The translations under genes and the position numbers were made by a program. The notes beneath the pieces were generated by a model. It saw only the letters and a program-made list of their open reading frames with translations. It ran no database searches and was not told where the DNA came from. A stretch of DNA of 64,000 nucleotides from contig NC_057381.1 in NCBI RefSeq assembly GCF_016906535.1, forward strand, positions 1,302,001 through 1,366,000, written 5' to 3'. This DNA comes from Rhizoctonia solani. Its lineage: Eukaryota > Basidiomycota > Agaricomycetes > Cantharellales > Ceratobasidiaceae. Numbering within the stretch: the first letter of the stretch is position 1; the number at the start of each line of letters is the position of its first letter. Below, piece after piece: positions 1 to 10,720 of this stretch.

Positions 1-2187
1 AACAGACGCTGAAATCGAAGCTGGGTTGAGAGAGATTATGTTGGATCAGGCTTTCGGAAGCGCTGGTACGATATGAAGGGACCTTGTTTATGCGCCGAAA
101 ACTTATTGTATTTTGTAGGAGACGAAGTGGTAATTGAAGAGTGCCTTACTGGGCCCGAAATATCTGTTCTCGCTTTCTCAGATGGGTACACCATTATTCC
201 TCTTCCTGCTGCTCAGGACCATAAGAGGATTGGAGAGGGCGACACGGGCCCAAACACAGGAGGAATGGGAGCATATGCCCCCGCCCCAGTGGCGACGCCT
301 GATGTCATGTCATTGATTATGAAGGAGACGTTGCAGCCTACGATTGATGGAATGCGTAGAGATGGTAATTTACGCCTCACTTAAATTGATCGTTTTGTGG
401 TACTCACCGTAAATCTACTAGGTTTCCCATTCGTTGGGATGCTTTTTACTGGGTTCATACTCACGTCCTCTGGTCCCAAGGTCCTCGAGTACAACGTCCG
501 TTTCGGCGATCCTGAGACTGAAGCTTTAATGTTACTCCTCTCGGATGACACTGACCTTGCCGAGGTGTTGTTGGTGAGTTCCAGCCTATTTTACATATTT
601 TTAGTGTTTACGTCACTTTCAGGCGTGCGTCGAACACCGATTGGATAGCGTAAAGATTTCTGCACGCCCTGGAGTTGCTGTCTCTGTGATCTTGGCTTCT
701 AAGGGATACCCTGGCAGCTATCCCAAGGGCAGGGCCATTACCACAGGATCGGTCCCAGAGAGTGAGTTTCGCGATGCTTTCTGCCAACCTTTCTTTTGTT
801 AAGACTATCCCTGCTCGTAGACACTGTTATATTCCATGCTGGGACATCCAAAAAAGACTCCCAAGTTGTGACTTCTGGTGGACGAGTAATCGCAGTCGCT
901 GCCTACGGCGAGACCATCCGCGACGCATTAGACAAAGCGTACAAAGGAGTGGATGCAGTTGAGTTTGAAGGCAAAACTTTCAGGCGAGATATAGCGCACA
1001 GGTAGGACGCATATATCCGACCCCTTTCTTCACTTATATCAAAACATAACAATAGGGCGCTGGCTCCACAAAACGGGTCCGGTCTCACATACGCCCAAGC
1101 TGGTGTTTCAGTCGATGCAGGAAACGCGCTTGTTGAAGCCATCAAGCCTTATACTCGTCAAACTCGCCGGGCGGGTGCCGATGGTTCGCTCGGTGGATTT
1201 GGAGGCGTATTTGACTTGAAAGCTGCTGGGTTTGGCGGGATGCGCGACCCTGTGTTAGTTAGTGGAACTGATGGCGTTGGTACCAAGTTGAGAATCGCCC
1301 TCGACTCTGGAGTACACGATACCGTTGGTATGGCTCTTGCCATCCTACATGGAATTAACGCTGATATATTATCTAGGAATTGATCTTGTCGCGATGTCGG
1401 TCAACGACCTTGTGGTCCAAGGAGCCGAACCTCTCTACTTCCTAGATTACTATGGGTGCAGCAAATTGGATGTTCCCGTAGCTGCACAAGTGATCAAAGG
1501 CATCGCCGACGGTTGCTTGGAGGCCGGATGTGCACTCATCGGAGGCGAGACTGCTGAAATGCCGGGCATGTATCATGAAGGCAAGCGCTTCCTCCTGTAT
1601 CTCGGTTTAGCGTCTTACATCATGAACAGGGGACTATGATCTCGCTGGATTTGCTGTCGGAGTAGTTGACCGACACTTACTTCTCCCCAAGCCAAATATT
1701 GCTCCTGGAGATGTCATTCTCGGCCTTGCTTCATCAGGCATTCACTCCAACGGTTTCTCTCTTGTTCGCAAAATCATCGCCCGCGCCGGCCTGAGCTATT
1801 CTTCTCCCTGCCCATGGGACTTTTCGAAAAACCTTGGATCTTCGCTCCTGACACCTACCAAAATATACATCAAACCATTGCTCCCTGCCGTTCGGGCTTC
1901 TGCTCTGAAAGGGTTGGCGCATATAACCGGCGGAGGCTTTGTCGAAAATATCCCACGAGTTTTGCCAAAGGGTACCGCTGCGCGTATCGACGTGTCGACA
2001 TATCCTTACCCCCCGGTTTTCCGGTGGCTCGCGAAGAAGGGGGCGTGGAGCCGCTCGAGATGGCGCGGACATTCAACTGCGGGATCGGTATGGTTATCAT
2101 AGTCGAAAAGAAGATGTTGAGAGGGCGAAAGGATTGATTGATGGAGAAGTGTACCAGATTGGCGAGGTTGTGAGTGGGGAAGGGTAG
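1..2187 (+). CDS. ADE5,7: Bifunctional GARS-AIRS purine biosynthesis enzyme, 3' part
   Basis: The protein joins phosphoribosylamine-glycine ligase (GARS, an ATP-grasp enzyme) to phosphoribosylformylglycinamidine cyclo-ligase (AIRS), two cytosolic steps of de novo IMP synthesis. The window opens inside GARS; visible landmarks are [22 protein letters not shown] and [11 protein letters not shown], then the AIRS landmarks [46 protein letters not shown] and NCGIGMVII. Introns inferred from GT-AG borders and reading phase: 66-118, 365-421, 574-622, 762-820, 1002-1055, 1328-1376, and 1581-1629, the last with a GC donor. The stop is TAG at 2185-2187. The last exon breaks frame twice, near 2040 (G run) and 2107 (A run). 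Each break is accounted for by one missing base, so it is either a sequence error or recent decay. Family assignment is certain; the 5' end lies outside the window. Confidence 0.93.
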
Positions 2188-2443
2188 AGCTGGTTGGTCT
2201 GGATGCATGGCTGTAAATGAGGAAATACTTAATATACATGTAAATCTAAGGTGAATAAAAAAATGAATTATTTTGATTCAGGTCCGACCCAACCATCGAT
2301 TTATCCTATGGATATTTCTCAGCATGTGCTATCGATGCGCAATTGTAAGCACTTCGTTTCGAGTTTTGGTATCACATATATTATATTATTTCATCAAAGC
2401 AGGCAACATTTACTTCTCAAAGCCAAATAAGATACAAACTTCC
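2188..2443. other. Convergent intergenic region ADE5,7 / AKR1
   Basis: This 256-bp AT-rich gap lies between the stop codons of two convergent genes and presumably holds both 3' UTRs. I see no gene in it. Confidence 0.6.
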
Positions 2444-5033
2444 TTACACACCCTCACTCATCCTCACAGGCTCGTACCCTCTCGATACGGCTCCCTGACC
2501 CATCATAGCTCTCAACCGCCCCATCAACTTGCCGCCTCCTGCACCCGAGTTCCAATCCTCGTGATCATCCCCTCGTCTCCTCTTAGCCTCTAGGAAGCCC
2601 TCGGGTGGGACATCCCACACATTCCTATAATCCACCCGAGTGTCTTTCCCGCGGTCCAAAAGTCTGTGCAGTTGCCACAACACCCAACGAAAACGGGTTT
2701 CGCGCCGATTTGGCGCGTTTGAGGCCCTCGCCGGCTCGGAATTTGGTATATCGCTCGAGTCCGGTCAAAGACATGACGGCAGATACGATACCTCCACAGC
2801 ATCCTCCTAGTTTGTGCTTATGACCATGACCCCGGCACGTGTGAATGACTGTGGTTGTGTGAATGACCATGTTGCTCCGAGAGACTGGTTCCGCCCTTTC
2901 CGCCCATGAATCCGTATCGTCCTAGGTTGGAGACTTCAGCGTGGTCATTGTCGCGTGATTTGCCATAGTTGGCCGGCTAAGAATGACTGTCCAGGAAAGT
3001 TGGAGAGTGGCCCATAGGGCGAGCGATAGGATGAATGTATGTGCGGCAGTCAGGGCGCAGAGTTCGGTTGGGAGGATGCAGGAGGGTGAAGGTGGACGAG
3101 TGGGAGTTGGAGTCTGTGTATCTAATGCGAAGTCTACGTCGGGTTAGCCAGGTGTTATTCATATAGGAAATAAGAAATCACTTACATTGCCAGGTTAAAT
3201 AATTGAACCAGAAGATGCCAGATACAAGTGTCGAAACAAAGATTATGAATTGTCGGTGGTTATTCACTCCCACTATTAATATCGCCTTAGTATACGCGCT
3301 TGGACAGAACAACTATATCTACTTACCACAATTCCACACCCAGGGGCAATGGCTACATCCTCAATTAGGCTCGTTCAAAAGCAAGGGCAGAGTAGAACTT
3401 ACTGGTCAAACCTTGCGACGCACTTGTCACATACTCGACAGTGTTTTGATCTGAGGGGTTTTCTAGCCATGCAGGTGATGCAGAACGTTTGGCCGTTGAG
3501 TTTTCCCTCTCCCGCAAGTTTTTCTATGATCTGTAATCCAAGACGTTAGCGGAAATCAACAGGAGTAAGAGGACAACTTGCAGCTTTCATTTCCCCCGCG
3601 CTCCCAGGTCGGGCACATGTCCCAGGGTCAAGAGTGATAGAGCGGAAGAAGTTGTATGCACATAAAGACGCGGATACGAAGTATAGGAGGTGAGCTAGTG
3701 AATGATCTGGAAGAGCTAAATAACCGTGTTCGCTTTAGTATAACTTGGTTGAGATGGGGCGAGCGTGACGTACCATGCACGAGGATGGTTGCCCACCCCC
3801 AAGTTACCCAGACCAAACTACCAAGGATGATTCCAGCAAAGTAAGGCGAGCCGGTTAGCGGCTCGGAATAAGACTGGTGGTTCAGAAGGACACGGGAGAT
3901 GATCTGGAGGCGTAATTAGGCAAAAGGTTGATTGGCAAAGGAACGATAATCTTACATGATGCATTCCAAAGAATTCAGCCATGGCGAGCGGGATGCCAGA
4001 GTACCAGGGTAGCATGTCAATAGTTTTGAATATGAGATAGAGGAAGGCGGTGGGCGTAAGTAAGACAGCGAGTTTCGTGTTTCGCTGGAAGAACGATCAG
4101 CATGATTTGATTTGGCGAATCGGTTAGGATACCCACTTCATTGAGTGGCTTGGCACTTTTCCTTCCATCTTCTTCGAACCCTCCCTCTTCAAGCGCTTTT
4201 CGCCATGCACCAATGCTCTTGAGTTCAACAGCCATATCTCGCGCAGTCTTCCCGTCTTGACTTCGAGCATTAAGGTCGGCTCCTGATTCGACCAAGCGCC
4301 TGATACACATTCTATTCCCTCGTACGACGGACCAATGCAGTGGAGTAAGGCCGACGGCATCCACTGCCGAAACCTTCGCGCCATGCTTCAGTAACAAGTC
4401 GACCGATAGAGCATCGCCTTGGTAAGCAGCCCACATGAGCGCAGTGTGTCCAGCACTATCCTGCGAGTCGATAGGAACTTTGTCCAAATGCTGAAGCATG
4501 TAGAGAACAGCCATGACTCCACTAGAGTGTGTGACGAGATGAAGAGTATTGTATCCCTGCGCGTCGCAGATCGAGGGGTCCGCGCCATGCTGAAGGAGCA
4601 ATTGGATAATATAGATGTATCCATTGCGTGCGGCCCATTGCAAGGGTGTGCTAACGAGTTCACCTCCGACAGCATCGACTTCTGCACCTGCCTGGATGAG
4701 ATATTCGCATGCTGCCAGTTGGGCATTGATCGCCGCCCAGTGTAACGGCGTTACGTTTTGTGAATCACGATCTGCGGCACTCGCCAATCCTCGACTGATC
4801 AGCGACTGCAAGAGAGGTACGTCTCCCCTCTGTGCAGCCAAAAAGATGTTTGTCTACAAGACAGTTAGTCACATGGTCATGGGTAATCCAAGATTGGGGC
4901 GCACCTCATCCCCTTCTTCAGGCACTTGGATCGTCGCCGTTGGGTTGTGAGCAACGTCAGCCGCGCTGGCGTTGTCTGCAGTTACCGCTGTCACTGCTGT
5001 CCCCTTGCTCGAGAAACCGGCAAGCTCGCTCAT
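2444..5033 (-). CDS. AKR1: Ankyrin-repeat DHHC protein S-palmitoyltransferase (Akr1 type)
   Basis: Akr1-type enzymes are Golgi/endosomal membrane proteins that S-acylate cysteines through a DHHC active site. The ATG at 5031-5033 opens a short acidic N-terminus; exon 2 (4853-4137) carries several ankyrin repeats ([37 protein letters not shown]). Exons 3 and 4 carry hydrophobic segments and the family phrase [19 protein letters not shown]. Exon 5 (3530-3403) has the Cys-rich stretch [19 protein letters not shown]. The [10 protein letters not shown] centre is formed across a 26-nt microexon (3352-3327), followed by VGVNNHRQF and further hydrophobic segments. Exon 8 (3133-2444) ends in GMSEGV and stop TAA. 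Four single-base frame breaks lie in exon 8, near 2935, 2830, 2675 and 2635; homology continues across each. The family call is strong, but whether the C-terminal half is really intact is uncertain. Confidence 0.88.
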
Positions 5034-6431
5034 GGTTGTCTAGTTTGCTTCGGAATTGGGGAAGCCGAGCCACGTACAGTAACGTTAGTTCACGTGAGTC
5101 GCACAGCCACGCCAGGGGAAGCGGATGAACTTTGATAAATCGACCCAATTATAGTTCCGAGCTTAATGTCGCGCGCCCAACGACGAATCTATCTCCGGTT
5201 GCACCAGACCTATTACATTTTGTTCAGAGTGAGCACTTTATCTTCAGTGCTTGTCGTTCAACTTGCTCGTGAACTACTTTATATTCTATACCTCGTCTCT
5301 GGTCCTCTCATGATACACTGCCGCCGGCATCTGACGTGATCTTGACATACCGCGATCGTAGGAACTCCGAGGGCCGACAAACGTGCACCTGGCTTTCGGC
5401 TGCGAGGTCAGTTTCCAAATCACTTCATCCCTCATGTCATGAATATGACTGTCACAGTACTCATACACCTACACATATATATTGATCCCACACGAAGTAA
5501 CCGAATAGATATGCATCCTTCATAGCCCCCTGTGTCACGCCGTGCTACATCATCTTATTGAACCTCTTTCGTTTACAGCTGGACTACTAGCACTCATGTA
5601 CAAGAACCCAGACCGATACACTTGACTTGGAAACATCTCTTGCATTTCATCTACTACAGTCGCTTCTGTAAGGAGCTGGCTGACCTCGTTCAGTGCCAAG
5701 ATAGAAAGTCTTCGTTAATGTGCGCGCGATAGGTTAGCCAGTGTCTTATACGCTTCTGAAGCCCCATTTCACACTTCGTTGAAGCCCGGGACGAACCGGT
5801 ATGAAACTGAAGTGATGGATCAGGATTGCCGGCGAACGGTCCTTATACGATACAACAATCACAACCATCCACGACGAACCCCCTGAGTTAGGAGCAGCTT
5901 TGGATGGGATCAGAACCCCATCATCTCCAGACATAACCATACGCGACAACGAAGGAAAGTAATGTGTGGCTGCTATCCTAATTTAGTTGTAAGTCTTTCG
6001 GCTATGTCGTGCACATGGATTGGAGGGACGGTGAGACCATCACATTCAGTAGCAAAAGCAATTTCATCAACAGAGGCATGACGTACATGAGGTACATATA
6101 TTGCCAATCGGCAAAATTGAGAATGGTTACATCGCCGTGGACCGCGTTGCAGCCATCACTCAACACTGCGGAAGTGCTTCTTCGGACTTCATATAGCTCC
6201 ACTTATGGAAAGGATACATGGGAATGCTTATGTTAAACCCACGGCGAGGCCTATGACCGTCGATCGGGTGACCCTCGCTGTGCTAAAGTAGCACCCAGCT
6301 CCACAGCCAACAATAGCTCCCAATTGACTATTGCCTACGCCAAGCAAATGGCGAGGACGGAGGCAGGAAAAGTGAACATATAAAACCGACATGCTAAGCT
6401 TCAGACTTCGTATCAAGTCAAGCTTTGTACT
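5034..6431. other. Divergent intergenic region AKR1 / hydrolase 1
   Basis: This 1.4 kb stretch separates two divergently transcribed genes and should contain both promoters. The part from about 5765 onward belongs to the left arm of the inverted duplication and recurs, inverted, near 13200-14125. I found no convincing coding region. Confidence 0.5.
6379..6385 (+). promoter_or_regulatory. TATA box of hydrolase copy 1
   Basis: TATAAAA lies about 47 bp upstream of the ATG at 6432. The same box is kept at the equivalent place before the inverted copy (13245-13238, minus), which supports its role. Confidence 0.55.
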
Positions 6432-8909
6432 ATGTGGAACCAGCTCACCATCGCAAGCGCTGCCCTATGGGGACTAACCGTCAGTTTATACTCTTTCAGT
6501 CCTACATCCCCCAGCCACCCGTCTGACATCTTTCTGTCCTTCAGATATCCGCTGTCAAGGCTACCTATGCGCCTACGATTCACTCGCGACAGAGCTCTAA
6601 CGCGAGCACTATCTCATGGTCTGCATGTCCTGATAGCAGCAACACGCAGTGCGCGATCTTTGACGTTCCTATGGACGTATGTCCTGCTCTTTTCCGTTTT
6701 CGTACGTCTTCATCAGCATGTTGAATGTAGTACACGAATCCGGAGAACGGCAAGACGGTGTCGATATTCATGCGCAAGTATGCTGCCACGGCTCCGGAAG
6801 ACCAGCGACTGGGATCGATTCTGGTCAACCCAGGCGTACGTTCCACGTCTACCACTTGCCTCTGTATACTTACTATCGTACCAGGGTCCTGGAGGGTCGG
6901 GGACGGCCTATCTCGCAATCCGAGGAGAAGATATAAGCATAATGGTTGACGGCAGATACGATATTATTAGCTTCGACCCTAGGTACGCTCACTATAACTC
7001 CGGCAATAGTTGTACTAAACATCCATCGCAGAGGCGTAAACCTCACCGGGCCGCCCACCGCATGTTATGATACCGAATACAAGTTTGCTCAGAGGATGTA
7101 TCAACTTAATGCGTAAGTCAAGTAGCCAGGCATGAATAGCGTGTACTTGTTTTACTCAAAACCATGGTATAACAGACAAGAAGCACCGTTCCCGCATATC
7201 GGCGGTGCAGGCGAGATCGCCCATGTCGCAAAGCTCTCCGCCATCCAGTCCACCCATCCAAAAGCATGCACTGAGAACGGAAACCATGACATGCTTACGA
7301 ACTCGGGGACTGTCGCCGTTGCGAAAGACATGGAGAGGATCGTCCAGGCTCTAGGCGAGGATGGGTTAAACTTCCTTGGGTATTCCTATGGGTCTATTCT
7401 AGGTGCTACGTTCGCTGCCATGCGACCGCATCTCGTGAAGCGCATGGTGCTGGACGGCATCTCGGATGCAGAGGTATACTACAAAAATGTCCTTGAGTGG
7501 GGGAGAACATGTATACAAGATACTCACAAGGTTTGCCCAGTCTGACGATAGCCCCTCGAGCCATGTCTGATATAGACCCACAGACGATCGCAGGCTTTGT
7601 GTCTACGTGCATCGAAGCCGGGCCAACAGAGTGCGCGCTGGCTTCAAGGAAGGACAACAAGACCGAGACAGTGGAAGGTCTGACGAAGCGGATCGACGCG
7701 CTGTACACGAAGCTGGGAAAGGAGCCGCTGGTTGTTGGGGACTCGGTGACTGGGCCTGGTATCATACAAGCCAACAGCGTGCAGTCTGTGGTATTTTCCT
7801 ATGCATATACCCCCGTATTGTGGAAACAGCTAGCCACAGGTAGGTAACATACAATGTGATAGGGTGGCCACGGCTGGGCTAATACGTCGAGCCAGAGCTC
7901 GCCCTTTTGGAGCAAGGGGATGGACGTGATTTTTATCCCCTACTTAATAGCTTTATTTATGGGGTTTTACCGGAACCTTACACACAGGTCGAGCTTTTAC
8001 TTCTATCGGTTATATGCAACACTTATCATTTGTTCAGAACGTATTCAACCGCTCGATGCAAAGGTTAGGTGGGACCGGGGAGGCACAGTATCCGGTGCTA
8101 TGTGGTGACTCTCCACGACTAAACGTTACGGTCGAAGAGTATGCCGACTAGTATGTTTCTAGATCAGGCTTGCTATGCCTCGGCTTACAAGAGTTTATAG
8201 CTTTCGTGACATGGGAAAGAATAACTCCACGGGTGAGCCAGTGGCACTCATAGTAGGGGGATGTCGCGACTGGCCGTTTCGCGCAACCGAGAGATATACG
8301 GGCCCGTGGTCTGTCGACAAGGGACTCAATAAGACAAGGTACAGCATCGATTTTTTCCTTCTCTGGCGTGCATATACCTATGTTTTTGCAGATTCCCGAT
8401 CTTGCTTGTTAGCACGGATGCGGATCCTGTGACACCACTGCCATCGGCACTAAAGATGAACCGGGCATTTGGGAGCGAGTCTAGCACTTTATTGATTCAA
8501 CACGGGTAAGCCCTCTTGCCGAACTACGCTGTTAAATAATTTTTCATGTAATTTTAAGGTTCGGACATCCCTCGTAAGTGGAATTTGAATAATAAAGACA
8601 TCCCGACTAGAATCTTGATTTCTTAGGTATTCGCACCCGTCTCTCTGCACGGTCAAAAACGTTCACGACTACTTTGTCAACGGCATTGTACCCAAGAACG
8701 GAACTCACTGCACGTCAGAGTACGTACCATGTACTTGCTTCTTTCCTTCTACTGAGATTCGACTGTAACCCAGGCCGGGGTATATCTACCCAACGAACAG
8801 CACACGGTCGAAGCGCTCAGCGCTGAGCAAGCGAGATGCCAAGCTGCTGGAAGCTGTGGAGAGGCTGGGGCTGAGACATGCTAAGTCTGGAATGATACCT
8901 GGTATCTGA
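6432..8909 (+). CDS. Secreted alpha/beta hydrolase, TAP/S33-peptidase-like, copy 1
   Basis: Fourteen exons with GT-AG introns join into an open frame of about 591 residues: 6432-6479, 6545-6676, 6731-6835, 6885-6982, 7032-7112, 7176-7530, 7584-7839, 7896-7987, 8038-8150, 8201-8338, 8392-8505, 8559-8573, 8627-8719 and 8774-8909. A hydrophobic start (MWNQLTIASAALWGL) looks like a secretion signal. NPGGPGGSG is the oxyanion-hole motif, GYSYGSILG the nucleophile elbow, and DADPVTP is likely to hold the acid. HGFGHPS probably supplies the catalytic His, on a 15-nt microexon. The C-terminal layout fits the TAP-like C-terminal domain of tripeptidyl-aminopeptidase-like S33 enzymes, which release short N-terminal peptides. 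The substrate cannot be told from sequence. Its twin lies inverted downstream. Confidence 0.85.
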
Positions 8910-8980
8910 AGGAAGTGGTGACAGAGCGAATCGAGTGACCTACAAGTCGAGCCTTCAAACAGGTTGTATAGTAATATGCA

Positions 8981-10671
8981 ATTATAATAAGACTCCGTGT
9001 AATATGAATGCGCCGCCGTACAACGCCTTACTGGGCCCCGGGCCGGCATACAAATAAGGTGAAGGGAGAAGTACGAGTACAATAAATCAAAGGGAAAACG
9101 CGCATATGACCAGGACCGGCAGACGGATGGGGGTGGGGGTCGGAGAGGCGGTACGCTGAACCAGGGTATCACCAAGGCCAAGCCACGGAGCGAGCTGGGT
9201 GGGGAGCCAAACCGCACCGTATGCCCGTATAAGAGGTGCGGACGGGTGGGGCTCGCGGGAAAAAAGGGGAAATGTGTAAGGGAAAATTCTCCTGCGAGCA
9301 CGTTGTGCTTGTCGTACGTAGTACGAAAGAGAAGGAACATGGGGCGCAAGCGCCGAACCGAAGTATTACAAACGGTGCGCAAACACCACACACACCGAGT
9401 GGTACAGGTATATGCTTCGGCCTGGTCGGCTCAGTATAAATTTTGCGTCCTCCACAGACTCCGTCGCAAAACTCCAGATACTCAATACGTCACGTACGGT
9501 TCGAGTTTGTTTCCAAACAATGAACACAGGGAAGATCCAGATAGCCATGCATGCATTGGCTTATCCGATGTTGAGTATCTCCTGGAACATCTTGTTCGTA
9601 TCGCTATCTGGGAAGTACCCGAACGCAGCTCTCACTTGCACGGTGGGAGTTCCAAACATAAGGACGCTCTGTGAGGCAACAAGATACTCAAGATTTGTAC
9701 GCTCCTTCAAGTTGAATTCGGTCTAAGAGCCAGCGTAATTCGCAATGGTGCTTAGTACCCATACCAATATGTACCAATACATCAGTTTATTGACAGTTTA
9801 AATAGTGCTGGAAGTGATTATTTATCAAGCATCATGATAAATTTTAGCGTCTTGCTTGTATATGTTTGTGGCCTTGGCGGTGGTCTAACGCCCGGCCAGA
9901 GGCTGGCCGCAACGTAAGAAGGCGCATATATTTGATTTTTCCTTTCTCCTTTTCTCTTTCTCTGCCGTCTCCGAGCGTTTTATCCTGTCTCCGCACTTGT
10001 CCCGCCTGACTTTCCTCCTATTTATAAACCGCTACGCAGAGCCCAAATCCTCAGCCACCACAACCGCGCGACTGAGTTTTATTTGATTCCTTTCCTCGCC
10101 AGATGTTATACCGGCCGAATAGACGGTCCCTTACACGTTCAGACCTCGTACTCGCTCCCCCCGTGGGATATACAAGTGAGATCCGCCCCTCCCGTCAGTG
10201 TTACCTGGCTCTCGTTCTCAGCGCGCTACTCACGACACGTCGTGCGCAACCACGACCTCCGTTCCCGCCTCGTGTCTGCTCCTATTCGCTCCTATTCGCT
10301 CCTATTCACTCGTGTTCGCCTGCAGTTCTCTCGACTCTGCTCATCTCGTCTTGTTCTCGCCGCATACACCCCTCGCCTGTTCGAACTCGTTGATTCGTGT
10401 CCCGCCTCGTCACACTCCCGCTGGTCGACTCTTACCGTCCATCCCCCTCGCGACCGGTGCGCCTTTCAGTGGTCCAAGAGAACCGGCCCTAGTATCTCTT
10501 GCAGTTGTATGAGGGGTTGTGTTAGACCACGAATCGACTGTTATTTTTATCGTCCATGTGCCTATTGTTTGGAGATAAATTGTATGCGATGTATTGAATT
10601 TGCAGATTTACAGACGACACGTTTATGTTGGGCTGAGACACATTACAACCACACAGTATAATACTACTTGC
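8981..10671. other. Spacer between the inverted arms
   Basis: This 1.7 kb stretch has no counterpart in either arm. It holds pyrimidine-rich tracts (9900-10020 and 10180-10460) and a short tandem repeat. Open frames here lack family motifs, splice signals with matching phase, or plausible composition. I see no gene I can support. Confidence 0.5.
10279..10308. repeat. Decamer tandem repeat, three copies
   Basis: The 10-bp unit CTCCTATTCG occurs three times in tandem, the last copy imperfect (CTCCTATTCA), inside a C/T-rich stretch of the spacer. Confidence 0.7.
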
Positions 10672-10720
10672 TTGGAGGCTTGACTTGTAGGTCACTCGAT
10701 TCGCTCTGTCACCACTTCCT

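Larger units (their letters stand above)
5765..8980 (+). repeat. Left arm of inverted segmental duplication
   Basis: The reverse complement of this segment matches 10672-14125. Direct comparison shows the same order of promoter region, all hydrolase exons and introns, and about 40-70 bp beyond the stop codon. The outer parts also match (5880-5940 against 13960-14040), but the right arm holds about 250 bp more around 13640-13950. Introns and silent sites differ visibly, so the duplication is not recent. Arm ends are estimates. Confidence 0.8.

Noticed and set aside
4419..4950. Plus-strand frames of 108-111 codons
   Set aside because: Antisense shadows of the AKR1 ankyrin exon.
6432..7070. 212-codon single-exon reading of hydrolase copy 1
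   Set aside because: It reads through introns; splicing restores GPGGSG and all later motifs in one frame.
8786..9391. 201-codon minus-strand open frame
   Set aside because: It overlaps the last exon of hydrolase copy 1 antisense and runs into low-complexity spacer. No motif, no start context, and composition unlike the real genes.
10083..10661. 192-codon plus-strand open frame in the spacer
   Set aside because: Translation is Ser/Arg-rich from a C/T-rich tract with a decamer repeat. No domain and no counterpart elsewhere.
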